Shown: positions 16,817 through 26,626, counted from the first letter of the stretch. The stretch is 64,000 nucleotides of DNA from Clostridium sp. cel8 (GCF_014050525.1 NZ_JACGAG010000003.1:1-64000), one strand, 5' to 3'. A program made the numbers and translations. The notes: generated by a model not told the origin, from the letters alone.

Positions 16817-18247
16817 TTAAACATTTATTTCTACCTTTTGTCCAAGTAAATCCTTGTTTTTCTCAATTAATGGCTTTATATCAAGATTTATAAATTGTTC
16901 AACTTGATCGCTAGCCCTACCTGTAAACTTACGAGGGTCAATTAAATCCATTATCTCCTCCTTTGTAAGATTAAAAAATGGATCATTTATTATTCTATCT
17001 ATTAAATCATTTTCTCCACCTTCCATTTTGACAATTCTAGCTGCTTCCATAGAATGAACCCTTATTCTCTCATGAAGCTCTTGTCTATCTCCTCCTTTTT
17101 TAACTGATTCCATTATTATATTTTCCGTAGCCATAAAAGGAAGTTCTTTTTTCACATGCGATTCAATTACCTTTTCATATACAACCATATTTTCTGAAAT
17201 ATTCATATATAAATTCAAAACACCGTCCAAAGCTAAAAATGCCTCAGGTATTGCTATTCTCTTATTTGCGGAATCATCAAGTGTTCTTTCAAGCCACTGT
17301 GTAGAAGCTGTTATTGCAGGGTTTAGAGCATCTACTATTATATATCTTGCAAGAGATCCCATTCTTTCACATCTCATAGGATTCCTCTTATACGCCATAG
17401 CAGAAGAGCCAATTTGATTTTTTTCAAAAGGTTCTTCTATTTCTTTCATATTTTGAAGTAATCTCATATCATTGCTAAATTTATAGGCACTTTGTGCAAT
17501 TTCAGATAATGTATTTAATATTATTGAATCTAACTTCCTAGTATATGTTTGACCTGTAACCATAAATTCCTTTTTAAATCCCATCTTTTCACTTACCATA
17601 CGATCAAGCTTTTTTACCTTTTCAGAGTCCCCATTGAAAAGTTCCATAAAACTTGCTTGAGTTCCTGTAGTTCCCTTTACCCCTCTGAATCTCATATTTT
17701 CTATTACAAATTCAAGATTCTCTAAATCAAGATATAAATCTTGAATCCAAAGAGTTGCTCTCTTACCAACAGTAGTTAATTGAGCAGGTTGAAAATGTGT
17801 AAATCCTAATGTGGGCATATCTTTGTATTTCATAGCAAACTTTGAAAGAAGATATATTACATTCAAAACTTTTTTCTTAATTAAAATAAGGGCCTCTCTC
17901 ATAAGTATCAAATCAGTATTGTCACCTACATAGCAACTTGTTGCTCCTAGATGAATTATACCTTTTGCCTTTGGGCACTGAAGTCCATATGCGTAAATAT
18001 GGCTCATTACATCATGTCTAACTTCTTTTTCCCTTCTCTTTGCATCTTCATAATTTATATTATCCATATTGTTTTTAAGTTCCTGTATCTGTTCTTCACT
18101 TATATTTAGTCCAAGCTCTTTTTCACATTCTGCAAGTACTACCCAAAGCTTTCTCCATGTTTTAAATTTCTTATCCTCTGAAAATATATAACTCATTTCC
18201 TTAGATGCATATCTTGTATTTAATGGCGTGTTATATGTATCTCTCAT
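16817..18247 (-). CDS. purB: Adenylosuccinate lyase
   Basis: PurB removes fumarate from SAICAR and from adenylosuccinate, acting twice in purine synthesis. The 476-residue product has the superfamily signature SSAMAYKRNPMRCER near 285-299, the GATSCYVGDNTD region near 100, and TLGFTHFQPAQLTTVGKRA near 145 with the catalytic His. The start is ATG 18247 (MRDTYNTPLN), placed by TATGGAGGAATTTACAGT; the upstream in-frame ATG lacks a site. It is monocistronic, away from other pur genes. It is followed after 38 bases by the GlpA-like gene on the same strand, so co-transcription is possible. Confidence 0.94.
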   Translation of the reverse strand: MRDTYNTPLNTRYASKEMSYIFSEDKKFKTWRKLWVVLAECEKELGLNISEEQIQELKNNMDNINYEDAKRREKEVRHDVMSHIYAYGLQCPKAKGIIHLGATSCYVGDNTDLILMREALILIKKKVLNVIYLLSKFAMKYKDMPTLGFTHFQPAQLTTVGKRATLWIQDLYLDLENLEFVIENMRFRGVKGTTGTQASFMELFNGDSEKVKKLDRMVSEKMGFKKEFMVTGQTYTRKLDSIILNTLSEIAQSAYKFSNDMRLLQNMKEIEEPFEKNQIGSSAMAYKRNPMRCERMGSLARYIIVDALNPAITASTQWLERTLDDSANKRIAIPEAFLALDGVLNLYMNISENMVVYEKVIESHVKKELPFMATENIIMESVKKGGDRQELHERIRVHSMEAARIVKMEGGENDLIDRIINDPFFNLTKEEIMDLIDPRKFTGRASDQVEQFINLDIKPLIEKNKDLLGQKVEINV

Positions 18248-18429
18248 ACTGTAAATTCCTCCATAGATAATTGATTTTATGTTTTTGTTCATATTATATC
18301 ATATAATAATTGTACATTAAAATTTTTTACAATACATTAATATTTCTAAATAAAGTTCTATATTTTTAATACATTAATATAATTTAATTGAGAATAAATA
18401 TTTACAAATTTACAAGGAGGATAAATGAA

Positions 18430-18654
18430 ATGTACAAATTTAACATAATAGATAAGGTATCTCTTCTTCTCATAGTTCTTACAGCTTTAAATATTGGTGT
18501 AACTGGAATTTTGAATTTCAATTTAATTCACATGTTATTTGGAAGTTCCCTTAACCTATTTGGAAGAATAATCTACATAATTGTAGGAGTAGCTGGAATA
18601 GACATGACAATATTTTTATTTAGAACAAATAAAAAATATAATTTACATAAATAA
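18430..18654 (+). CDS. DUF378 (YuzA-like) small membrane protein
   Basis: The 74-residue product has two transmembrane helices (about 8-28 and 38-60) and the DUF378 pattern: ALNIGVTGILNFNLI, then YIIVGVAGIDMTIFLF. The function of the family is unknown. The ATG 18430 is nine bases after AAGGAGG. The last codons form one arm of the long hairpin terminator at 18634-18691. It diverges from purB and converges on ptsH. Confidence 0.8.
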   Translation: MYKFNIIDKVSLLLIVLTALNIGVTGILNFNLIHMLFGSSLNLFGRIIYIIVGVAGIDMTIFLFRTNKKYNLHK

Positions 18655-18691
18655 AAGGCCTAATGGCCTTTTATTTATGTAAATTATATTT
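18634..18691. terminator. 27-bp perfect hairpin, bidirectional terminator
   Basis: Bases 18634-18660 and 18665-18691 are perfect reverse complements, separated by TAAT. The stem has GGCC at its tip with long A/T flanks, giving a U-run in both directions. It covers the 3' end of the DUF378 gene and serves the converging ptsH gene. Confidence 0.85.
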
Positions 18692-18706
18692 AACTAATTA
18701 ATTTTC

Positions 18707-18967
18707 TTAATCTTCTAAAGAATCTATCAATTTAACTATTTCTTCAACAGCTAATGATTCGTCATCTCCTGAAGCAATAACTTTTACTGTTGAATTCTTT
18801 GTAACACCTAATGATAGTACTCCTATTAAACTTTTAATGTTAGCTTTCTTTCCATCAAACTCTATAGATATGTCTGATTTAAAAGAGGAAGCTTTTTTTA
18901 CTAATAGTGTAGCAGGTCTTGCATGAAGTCCTGTAGCACTTTTAACTGTAACTTCTTTAGATACCAT
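18707..18967 (-). CDS. ptsH: HPr phosphocarrier protein
   Basis: This 86-residue HPr carries phosphate from enzyme I to sugar-specific EIIA proteins of the phosphotransferase system. The active-site His15 is in GLHARPA, and Ser46, target of HPr kinase/phosphorylase in Firmicutes, is in KSLIGVLSLGV. Having both residues argues for true HPr rather than Crh, which lacks the His. The ribosome binding site AGGGGTGAATTAA precedes ATG 18967. ptsI is not adjacent, as is common in clostridia. Confidence 0.93.
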   Translation of the reverse strand: MVSKEVTVKSATGLHARPATLLVKKASSFKSDISIEFDGKKANIKSLIGVLSLGVTKNSTVKVIASGDDESLAVEEIVKLIDSLED

Positions 18968-19092
18968 TTAATTCACCCCTAATTCATAAGTATTAACATT
19001 CAAAAACGTTCTTCATTAATTATACCATTTTTTTTATAGGTTTCAACTAATTTTTACTTCAATTTATGTTGCAAAGAAAAAATTTAAACTTT

Positions 19093-20286
19093 CTAATTTA
19101 ACTTATTTACAAATTTCTCTATTCTTTCCAAACCAGAAACTATATTTTCCATTGATGTAGCATAAGAAAGTCTTACATAATCATCAACTCCAAATCCAAT
19201 TCCTGGAACTACTGCAACCTTTTCCTTTTCAAGAAGAAGTTTTGAAAAGTCCATTGAATTTTCAATTGTATTTTCATCATATTTTTTTCCAAAAGTTTTA
19301 GATATGTTCATCATTACATAAAAAGCTCCTATAGGATTAAAACAAGATACTAATTTTATGTCATTTATTTTTTCTACCATATATTTTCTTCTTCTGCTAA
19401 ATTCAACTATCATATTTTTAACTTCAGGACTATCAAACTTAAGTGCTGCCACAGATGCATACTGTGCTATTGAATTTGGGTTAGAAGTAGTATGACTTTG
19501 AACATTTGACATCAATTTTATTATTTTACTATTTCCTGCTGCATAACCTATTCTCCAGCCTGTCATAGCATATGTTTTTGAAACTCCATTTATAACAATT
19601 GTTCTATTATAGGCATCTTCAGATATACTTGCTATACTTATATGTTTTTTATTGTCATATATTAATTTTTCATATATCTCATCTGATATTATAAATATAT
19701 CTTTTTCCTTTGCAAATTCAGCTATTACTTTAAGCTCATCTTTAGTATATACACTTCCAGTAGGATTATTAGGACTATTTATTATTATAGCTTTTGTCTT
19801 ATCTGTTACTGCAGATTCAAGTTCATCTATAGTATACTTAAAATTGTTCTCCTCTTTTGTATTTACAAAAACAGGCACTCCATCAGCTAATTTTACAAGT
19901 TCTGGATAACTTACCCAATATGGCACTGAAATTAATACTTCATCTCCTGGATTAAGTATAGCAAAAAGAGCATTGTAAAGACATTGTTTTGCTCCTGTTG
20001 ATATTATAACTTGATTAGTTTTATAATTTAGATCATTATCTTTTTTAAATTTTTCCACTATCTGTTCTTTTAACTTCTCAATTCCAGAAGCTGGGGTGTA
20101 TTTTGTAAACCCTGCTTTCATAGCATCAATTGCAGCTTTTTGAATATATTCTGGTGTATTAAAATCAGGTTCCCCTGCGCCAAATCCAATTACATCAATA
20201 CCCTGAGCCTTCATTTGTTTCGCTTTTGCAGTTATCTCCAAAGTTATTGATGATTGAATTTTTTCAGCTTTTTTTGATAAAATCAT
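19093..20286 (-). CDS. PLP-dependent aminotransferase, aspartate type (class I fold)
   Basis: The 397-residue protein matches the AspC/PatA subgroup Ib. It has IGFGAGEPDFNTP near 33, TGAKQCLYNA near 100, NSPNNPTGSVY near 170, SDEIYEKL near 200, and the PLP lysine in NGVSKTYAMTGWRIGY near 235, followed by an Arg that would bind the substrate carboxylate near the C terminus (VRLSYA). It probably interconverts aspartate and oxaloacetate, though prephenate or aromatic substrates are possible. The RBS AATGGAGGAGTTAAA precedes ATG 20286. It is about 100 bases downstream of the glycosylation cassette on the same strand. Confidence 0.88.
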   Translation of the reverse strand: MILSKKAEKIQSSITLEITAKAKQMKAQGIDVIGFGAGEPDFNTPEYIQKAAIDAMKAGFTKYTPASGIEKLKEQIVEKFKKDNDLNYKTNQVIISTGAKQCLYNALFAILNPGDEVLISVPYWVSYPELVKLADGVPVFVNTKEENNFKYTIDELESAVTDKTKAIIINSPNNPTGSVYTKDELKVIAEFAKEKDIFIISDEIYEKLIYDNKKHISIASISEDAYNRTIVINGVSKTYAMTGWRIGYAAGNSKIIKLMSNVQSHTTSNPNSIAQYASVAALKFDSPEVKNMIVEFSRRRKYMVEKINDIKLVSCFNPIGAFYVMMNISKTFGKKYDENTIENSMDFSKLLLEKEKVAVVPGIGFGVDDYVRLSYATSMENIVSGLERIEKFVNKLN

Positions 20287-20383
20287 TTTAACTCCTCCAT
20301 TATATAGTAAATTTATCTCTTGACTATTAAATACTATTCAATAAAATAAACACTACTATAAAATAATATTTAAAGAAAATTAA

Positions 20384-20740
20384 CTAACTTCTCGAAATCA
20401 ATATAACTCCTATTATTATAAAAACTACACCTATAATCCTTATAAATGATATATTTTCCTTAAATAGAAAATAGGAAAACAGCATAGTTATTATATATCC
20501 TATACTAACCATAGGATATGCATAACTTAAATCAACTTTACTTAAAACTTTTATCCATATTAGAAAACTTAAACCATAGGATACTATGCCTAAGACTACA
20601 GGTATATTTTTAAGTATATTAAGTACACTAGGTAAAAAATATTTTAGTGTAAAGTTAATATCTAAATTTACAGCTCCATATTTAACAAGAACTTGTCCTA
20701 AAGCACCTAAAAATACTGAAATAAGTATTAAATAAATCAT
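20384..20740 (-). CDS. Small EmrE/ArnE-like four-helix membrane protein
   Basis: The 118-residue protein has four transmembrane helices and the SMR-superfamily pattern: GALGQVLVKYGA in helix 1, then LSKVDLSYAYPMVSIGY before helix 3, and a last helix GVVFIIIGVILIS. The ArnE/ArnF branch moves lipid-linked amino sugars across the membrane, and the missing helix-1 Glu of drug exporters (EmrE Glu14) favours this over multidrug export. It begins 16 bases after the glycosyltransferase stop and ends the cassette. A lipid-linked sugar flippase is the inferred role. Confidence 0.75.
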   Translation of the reverse strand: MIYLILISVFLGALGQVLVKYGAVNLDINFTLKYFLPSVLNILKNIPVVLGIVSYGLSFLIWIKVLSKVDLSYAYPMVSIGYIITMLFSYFLFKENISFIRIIGVVFIIIGVILISRS

Positions 20741-20756
20741 ACACTACCTTCCATTT

Positions 20757-22097
20757 CTAATCTGTATTAGTAAATTGTAGTTTCAAAAAATATATATATT
20801 TTAATACATTATAAAACCAATATACAAATACAAATATTATAGGAAAAGAATATCTTCCTTGTCCTTCTGTAATAAAATAAACACATGTAAACATAAAAAA
20901 TAATATAACACTATATACATTAAATCTATTTAATATATCTGTTTTTCCTTTAATTATCAACATAAGAATAACTATACTATAAACTAATATAGAAATTATT
21001 CCTATACCAAAAATTACTATTCTTATTAAATTAGTAATTTTAATAATATTTTTCTGCAGATTATAACTTATATTACTTCCATATATACTATAACCTACGT
21101 CATCTCCTACAAAATATGTATTAAAAAGCCTTTTAAATCCTAAATCTATAAATTCCATAGGATGTGCTTTTATCCACTTCTTGGCTTCAGCACTCAACAT
21201 CTTATTTTTTTCTGTCATATTGGCATTTTTATAAGCTTTTGTTTTAACAATAGAATTTTCTACATCCTCTGCAGGCATCCATCTTCCTTTATCATTTTGG
21301 GAATTATTATTTATATAAAGCACTATTCCTCCATTATTAGAAACATAGGTAAACTCACCCATAAGTTTAGAATTTCTATATATCCATGGAGAAATTACAA
21401 TTGCAGTAAATAAAAGTACTATAAGTGAATTCTTTATAGAAGATAGTAACTTTCTATTTTTTATAATATCTACTAAAAATATCAAAAAGAAAAATATTAT
21501 AAAAAATGGCTTGATCATAGTATTAAGTCCTGCCAATATTCCAATTAATATATACTTAAATTTCATACTTCCCATATATAAATTTGTTGCAGCTAGGAGA
21601 ATCGCTGTAAAAATTAATTCAGTTCCAAGAATACTGTTATAGAATATGTTATTTGGAATAAATACAAACATAGCAAATATAACTCTTCTATCTATTTCAC
21701 TTAAGTCAAGCTTATATAAAATCGATTTAAAAAGTAAATAATTTATAAAAGTTAGAACTATATTGAATATTTTTGCCTTAAATACACTTGCACCAAATAA
21801 CTTAAATATTCCTCCAAGTACAATTGAATATCCTATAGAAGTATATGTATCTCCCCAAGTTCCTCCATTTGCTATATTTACAGCCATATTATAATAATAG
21901 CTAAAATCTGAAAACGGTACAGAATTTACAAATATTACCCATAATGAGGACATAATTATTCCAATGGCCATGATTATTTTATAGTAATTTGTGTGTGTAT
22001 CATTATTGTCGTACATTTTATTCTCCTTATTTTTCCTAAAAATAGAATTTCTTCTCTTTTTAAGGTATACTCCATTTAACAGATTTGTTATTTCCAT
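20757..22097 (-). CDS. ArnT/PMT-type membrane glycosyltransferase (GT-C fold)
   Basis: The 446-residue product has about ten transmembrane helices. A first extracytoplasmic loop carries the acidic motif VPFSDFSYYYNMAVNIANGG near 60-80, where GT-C enzymes have their catalytic Asp. Later come LTFINYLLF, FIPNNIFYNSILGTELIFTA (helical bundle) and a large loop about 240-330. Such enzymes transfer a sugar from polyprenyl phosphate to an acceptor outside the membrane. It lies 17 bases after the UbiA-type gene. The start at ATG 22097 has AGAAAGGG 11 bases upstream, and a start at an internal ATG such as MYDNN (about 22016) is possible. Donor and acceptor are unknown. Confidence 0.78.
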   Translation of the reverse strand: MEITNLLNGVYLKKRRNSIFRKNKENKMYDNNDTHTNYYKIIMAIGIIMSSLWVIFVNSVPFSDFSYYYNMAVNIANGGTWGDTYTSIGYSIVLGGIFKLFGASVFKAKIFNIVLTFINYLLFKSILYKLDLSEIDRRVIFAMFVFIPNNIFYNSILGTELIFTAILLAATNLYMGSMKFKYILIGILAGLNTMIKPFFIIFFFLIFLVDIIKNRKLLSSIKNSLIVLLFTAIVISPWIYRNSKLMGEFTYVSNNGGIVLYINNNSQNDKGRWMPAEDVENSIVKTKAYKNANMTEKNKMLSAEAKKWIKAHPMEFIDLGFKRLFNTYFVGDDVGYSIYGSNISYNLQKNIIKITNLIRIVIFGIGIISILVYSIVILMLIIKGKTDILNRFNVYSVILFFMFTCVYFITEGQGRYSFPIIFVFVYWFYNVLKYIYFLKLQFTNTD

Positions 22098-22114
22098 AAA
22101 AGCTTACGCCCTTT

Positions 22115-22975
22115 CTAAAATTTTAAGTATATTATGATTACTATACTAATTGCCCATAAAATTATATTTATCAAAAATGGTCTATCTTTTGTAAACACAT
22201 CTTCAGGCTTTCCACCTATATTTTGTTTATCCATTAAATATTCATATCTAAATACTCCATATAATACAAATGGAATAGTAAGCATCATATCTTTAGTATG
22301 TACAGAACTAAAAGTATATAAAGAATATGCCATTAGTATAGATGGATTAACTATAGTAAGCATTTTATCTATACTGTTTATTGAATATTCTTCAAGTATC
22401 TTTCTATGTTCTCCGCTTTTATTCTTCAAAGTTATAATCTCACTTTTTCTTTTGTTTAATGCAAGAAAAAGCGACAGTAAAATGGTACATAAAAATAACC
22501 AAGGTGAAACCTCAACTTTTGTAGCAAGACTTCCGCTTTCTACTCTAAGGACAAATCCAAAGGTTATTATCATTACATCTATTATAACTATATTTTTTAA
22601 TTTAAAGCAATAAAATACATTAATAATTATATAAGTGATCATTATAGAAAGTATTTTAATATTTAAAAAATTACAGCTTAAAAAAACAACCAGAACAAGT
22701 AATATTATATCTAAAATTGCAGCAGACCTTTTACTTACACGTCCACTTGCTAGAGGTCTATTTTTCTTTACTGGATGACATCTATCCTTTTCTATATCAA
22801 TCATATCATTTAACACATATACTATAGAAGACGTAATACAAAACACTACAAAAGTCAGTATATTTATTACTAATAAATCAAATTTAAAAAGATTTCCTGA
22901 GAAAACAACTGCAGCAAATACAAAAAAATTTTTAATCCACTGCTTCGGCCTCATTAACTTAAAAATATCTATCAT
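22115..22975 (-). CDS. UbiA-family prenyltransferase, decaprenyl-phosphate phosphoribosyltransferase type
   Basis: The 286-residue polytopic enzyme begins MIDIFKLMRPKQWIKN and holds the UbiA Asp motif NDMIDIEKDRCHPVKKNRPL near 60 and a second polar loop (LNKRKSE near 178) in place of the DxxxD of quinone enzymes. RPKQWIKN with the KNRPLASG block is the pattern of the mycobacterial Rv3806c group, which moves 5-phosphoribose from PRPP to decaprenyl phosphate. Here it would act on a shorter polyprenyl phosphate. Start ATG 22975 is set by TTTTGGAGGAATTTT. It leads the three-gene cassette with the GT-C enzyme and the small flippase-like protein. Confidence 0.82.
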   Translation of the reverse strand: MIDIFKLMRPKQWIKNFFVFAAVVFSGNLFKFDLLVINILTFVVFCITSSIVYVLNDMIDIEKDRCHPVKKNRPLASGRVSKRSAAILDIILLVLVVFLSCNFLNIKILSIMITYIIINVFYCFKLKNIVIIDVMIITFGFVLRVESGSLATKVEVSPWLFLCTILLSLFLALNKRKSEIITLKNKSGEHRKILEEYSINSIDKMLTIVNPSILMAYSLYTFSSVHTKDMMLTIPFVLYGVFRYEYLMDKQNIGGKPEDVFTKDRPFLINIILWAISIVIIIYLKF

Positions 22976-23143
22976 AAAATTCCTCCAAAACAAATACAAG
23001 ACAAATTACTGAGAAACAAAATTTCATATAAGTTATACACCTTTTTACATTTTAACACAGTATATAATATAGTCAACATAAAGTTATTTAAATAAGAATA
23101 ATAACATATATGAATATTATTTCTATAAAAACAAATTTAATAA

Positions 23144-23167
23144 GGACTTGATAATGTTATCAAGTCC
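23144..23167 (-). terminator. Terminator after spoVS
   Basis: GGACTTGATA (23144-23153) and TATCAAGTCC (23158-23167) form a perfect 10-bp stem with a four-base loop. On the minus strand it is followed by TTATTAAATTTG. The 205 bases between spoVS and the UbiA-type gene otherwise hold only AT-rich leader sequence. Confidence 0.7.
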
Positions 23168-23180
23168 TCTAAATAAACTA

Positions 23181-23441
23181 CTATCTTGGTTGAATGATTA
23201 ACTTTATTGCTGTCCTCTCTTCACCATCTATCTCAACATCCGTAAATGCTGGAATGCATATTAAATCGATTCCACTTGGTGCCACAAAGCCTCTTGCTAT
23301 AGCTACTGCTTTTATAGCCTGATTTAAAGCTCCTGCTCCTATAGCCTGTATTTCAGCTGCTCCACGCTCTCTAAGTACACCTGCTAATGCTCCTGCTACA
23401 GAATTTGGACTTGATTTTGCTGAAACTTTTAATACTTCCAT
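23181..23441 (-). CDS. spoVS: Stage V sporulation protein S
   Basis: The 86-residue protein matches SpoVS along its full length: MEVLKVSAKSSPNSVAGALAG, then AEIQAIGAGALNQAIKAVAIARGF, ending IKLIIQPR. SpoVS is a small Alba-like protein that affects septation, coat assembly and sporulation timing in Bacillus. The gene follows rny, an arrangement seen in many Firmicutes. ATG 23441 is preceded by GGGAGGTTTATT. Its own terminator follows. Confidence 0.95.
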   Translation of the reverse strand: MEVLKVSAKSSPNSVAGALAGVLRERGAAEIQAIGAGALNQAIKAVAIARGFVAPSGIDLICIPAFTDVEIDGEERTAIKLIIQPR

Positions 23442-23607
23442 AATAAACCTCCCACATATTAACTTTATTTGTTATTATTATTACTGTATAATATATTATT
23501 CTATAAAAAATTAAAAATTCCTTTTAGATTTCATAAAGGGTTATAATTTTAAAAAATCCAAAAGGAATATTTATTCTTCTATTTTTAATTTATAATAATT
23601 AACGTTA

Positions 23608-25152
23608 TTATTTTGCATACTCAACTGCACGAGTTTCTCTAATTACATTTACTTTGATTTGACCAGGATATTCTAATTCATTTTCTACTTTTTTCACTAT
23701 GTTCCTTGCCATCTCAACGGCTCCTGCATCGTCAACTTCTTCTGGTTTAACCATAATTCTAAGTTCTCTTCCCGCTTGAATGGCATATGACTTTTCTACG
23801 CCTTCACATGTATTTGCTATTTCTTCTAGTTTTTCTAATCGCTTAATATAAGCTTCTAGTGTTTCTCTTCTAGCACCAGGTCTTGCTGCTGAAATTGCAT
23901 CAGCTGCCTGTACAAGCACTGCTTCTAAAGATTGAAATCCTACATCGCCATGGTGAGCTTCTATTGCATTTACTATAATAGGAGATTCATGATATTTTTT
24001 GGCAACTTGTGCCCCTATAACAGCATGAGGTCCTTCAACTTCATGATCAACAGCCTTACCTATATCATGAAGCAATCCTCCTCTTTTTGCTACAGCTGGA
24101 TCTAACCCTATTTCTGAAGCCATTAATCCAGCTAAATATGAAACTTCTATTGAGTGTTTAAGTACATTTTGCCCATAACTAGTTCTATATTTTAATCTTC
24201 CAAGTAACTTTATTATCTCTAAGTGAAGTCCATGCACTCCAGTTTCAAATGTAGCCTGTTCTCCTTCTTCTTTTATATTACTTTCCAACTCTTTTTTAGC
24301 TTTTTCCACCATTTCTTCAATTCTTGCCGGATGTATTCTTCCATCAATTATAAGCTTTTCTAGTGCTATTCTAGCTACTTCCCTTCTTATAGGATCAAAT
24401 CCTGACAGTATTACAGCCTCTGGTGTATCATCAATAATCAAATCCACACCTGTTAGCGTTTCAAGAGTCCTTATATTTCTGCCCTCTCTTCCTATTATTC
24501 TACCTTTCATTTCATCATTAGGAAGAGTTACTACATGAACTGTAGTTTCAGCTACATGGTCAGCTGCACATCTTTGAATTGCATATGTTATAATTTCTCG
24601 GGATTTCTTATCAGCCTCTTCTTTGGCCTTTGTTTCCACATCTTTTATCATAATTGCAGTTTCATGTTTAATCTCTTTTTTAACCTTTTCAAGCAAAATT
24701 TCCTTTGCTTCTTCTTTACTAAGTCCTGATAATCTTTGGAGTTCCTGATTTTGTTTTTCATAGAGCTCCTCTACACTTAATCTTAATGCTTCAATTTTCT
24801 GCTGTTTTTTATCAAGACTATCTTCCTTTTTTTCAAGTGCATCATTTTTCTTATCTAACAGTTCTTCTCTTTGAATTAATCTTCTTTCAAATCTTTGAGC
24901 TTCATTTCTTCTATCTCTAGATTCTCTTTCAAAATCATTTCTCAATCTATGAACTTCATCTTTGGCTTCTAACACAGCTTCTTTTTTTATGGATTCAGCT
25001 TCTTTTTTAGCTTCATCTTTAAGCCTATTAGATTCTTCAATAGCCTTTTCCTTTATAGCAGACGATTTATTTTTTATAATATAAAACTCGATTAATATAA
25101 TAATCGCTATTATTATACCAGCGATAATTTCATATATTAATACAGAATTCAC
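23608..25152 (-). CDS. rny: Ribonuclease Y
   Basis: RNase Y is the membrane-anchored endoribonuclease that starts much mRNA decay in Firmicutes. The 514-residue protein has one N-terminal transmembrane helix ([20 protein letters not shown]), a long charged coiled coil (about 30-200), a KH domain ([21 protein letters not shown] near 215) and an HD domain ([15 protein letters not shown] near 355). The start is GTG 25152, placed by AAAGGAGGTGTTCAT; a longer ATG frame would bury this site. The length equals that of Bacillus Rny. It has its own promoter, so it is separate from recA. Confidence 0.95.
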   Translation of the reverse strand: MNSVLIYEIIAGIIIAIIILIEFYIIKNKSSAIKEKAIEESNRLKDEAKKEAESIKKEAVLEAKDEVHRLRNDFERESRDRRNEAQRFERRLIQREELLDKKNDALEKKEDSLDKKQQKIEALRLSVEELYEKQNQELQRLSGLSKEEAKEILLEKVKKEIKHETAIMIKDVETKAKEEADKKSREIITYAIQRCAADHVAETTVHVVTLPNDEMKGRIIGREGRNIRTLETLTGVDLIIDDTPEAVILSGFDPIRREVARIALEKLIIDGRIHPARIEEMVEKAKKELESNIKEEGEQATFETGVHGLHLEIIKLLGRLKYRTSYGQNVLKHSIEVSYLAGLMASEIGLDPAVAKRGGLLHDIGKAVDHEVEGPHAVIGAQVAKKYHESPIIVNAIEAHHGDVGFQSLEAVLVQAADAISAARPGARRETLEAYIKRLEKLEEIANTCEGVEKSYAIQAGRELRIMVKPEEVDDAGAVEMARNIVKKVENELEYPGQIKVNVIRETRAVEYAK

Positions 25153-25277
25153 ATGAACACCTCCTTTGCTTTTCATTTATGCATCTATATTATCGGTTAA
25201 CTTACACAAGCATAGAAAAGGTGTCATATTATTCAATTGGTAATTTCTAAATACATGATAAACCAGAATTTGTCTTA

Positions 25278-25306
25278 ATTTTATATTATATTTTAACCAT
25301 TGTCAA
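25278..25306 (-). promoter_or_regulatory. Sigma-A promoter of rny
   Basis: On the minus strand a perfect TTGACA (25306-25301), a 17-bp spacer and TAAAAT (25283-25278) give a transcript with a leader of about 120 bases before the GTG start. Confidence 0.65.
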
Positions 25307-25398
25307 GTTTATAATATATTGCTCCAAATCATAGCACTACAATTTTCAAATCACAAATCAGATAATACATTTATCTATACTATAAAGCAAGGCATAAA

Positions 25399-26481
25399 TT
25401 ATTTGTTTTCCAATTTCTGATTATTTTTTCCCTTATTTTCTTTATTATTTTTAACTTCACTTTTTTCTTTTTCAACTTTCACGAGAGGTAACTTATATTT
25501 TGCTCTTATTTTGTTTTCAATTTCAACTCTTATATCTGGATTTTCTTTTAAAAATTGCTTTGCATTCTCTCTTCCTTGTCCAAGTCTTATTTCTCCATAG
25601 GAAAACCAAGCCCCACTTTTTTGTATAAGTTCTTCTCTTACACCAACATCCAGTACATTTCCCTCTTTAGATATTCCATGATTATACATTATATCAAAAT
25701 AAGCCTGTTTAAATGGAGGTGCAACTTTATTTTTTATAACTTTAGCCTTAGTTCTATTTCCTATTATGTTATCACCTTGTTTTATTGCATCAGATCTTCT
25801 TATATCTATTCTAACAGAGGCATAAAACTTAAGTGCTCTCCCACCAGGTGTAGTTTCAGGATTTCCAAACATAACTCCAACTTTTTCTCTCAATTGATTT
25901 ATAAATACAGTAACACATTTTGATTTGTTTATTGATGCAGTTAACTTTCTAAGCGCCTGTGACATAAGTCTTGCTTGAAGACCTACATGAGAATCTCCCA
26001 TTTCTCCTTCTATTTCTGCCTTTGGAACTAATGCAGCTACAGAATCAATTACAATTATATCAATGGCATTTGATCTTACAAGTGCTTCAACTATTTCAAG
26101 TGCTTGTTCTCCAGTATCCGGTTGAGAAACTATTAAGTTTTCAGTATCAACTCCAAGATTTTTTGCATATACTGGATCCAATGCATGCTCAGCATCAATA
26201 AATGCAGCTGCTCCTCCAGCTTTTTGAGCTTCTGCTATCATGTGAAGAGCTACAGTAGTTTTACCAGATGACTCTGGTCCAAATATTTCAACTACCCTTC
26301 CACGTGGAATTCCTCCTATGCCAAGAGCTATATCTAGATCTAAAGATCCTGTTGAAATAGCATCAATATCTAACTTACTATTTTCTCCAAGCTTCATTAT
26401 AGAACCTTTTCCAAACTGTTTCTCTATCTGTCCCATAGCTGATTCTATGGCTTTTAATTTTTCACTATTTAAACTTGCCAA
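25399..26481 (-). CDS. recA: Recombinase RecA
   Basis: RecA forms filaments on single-stranded DNA, drives strand exchange and triggers LexA self-cleavage. The 360-residue product has Walker [10 protein letters not shown] near 67, Walker [20 protein letters not shown] near 143, loop L2 [22 protein letters not shown] near 193 and a Lys/Asn/Glu-rich C-terminal tail. I chose TTG 26481 (then [12 protein letters not shown]), since AAAGGAT lies eight to nine bases upstream and related proteins start MAN/MAS-xEKLKAIE. The GTG three codons earlier is too close to that site. LexA control is shown by its promoter. Confidence 0.95.
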   Translation of the reverse strand: MASLNSEKLKAIESAMGQIEKQFGKGSIMKLGENSKLDIDAISTGSLDLDIALGIGGIPRGRVVEIFGPESSGKTTVALHMIAEAQKAGGAAAFIDAEHALDPVYAKNLGVDTENLIVSQPDTGEQALEIVEALVRSNAIDIIVIDSVAALVPKAEIEGEMGDSHVGLQARLMSQALRKLTASINKSKCVTVFINQLREKVGVMFGNPETTPGGRALKFYASVRIDIRRSDAIKQGDNIIGNRTKAKVIKNKVAPPFKQAYFDIMYNHGISKEGNVLDVGVREELIQKSGAWFSYGEIRLGQGRENAKQFLKENPDIRVEIENKIRAKYKLPLVKVEKEKSEVKNNKENKGKNNQKLENK

Positions 26482-26504
26482 AAGTTTCACATCCTTTCAT
26501 ATTC

Positions 26505-26551
26505 GAACGCATGTTCTTATTAATTATATACCATAGTATTTCCATAGTCAA
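26505..26551 (-). promoter_or_regulatory. recA promoter with LexA (SOS) operator
   Basis: On the minus strand TTGACT (26551-26546), a 17-bp spacer and TATAAT (26528-26523) form a strong promoter. Directly after it, GAACGCATGTTC (26505-26516) is a perfect GAAC-N4-GTTC box of Gram-positive LexA (DinR), covering the transcript start. LexA bound here would block recA until DNA damage. Confidence 0.88.
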
Positions 26552-26626
26552 TAGTATAATTTTTATTATGCAAATCTATCAGTTTTATCCATTAATAAAA
26601 TATATTTTAATTATGGACATAATTTT

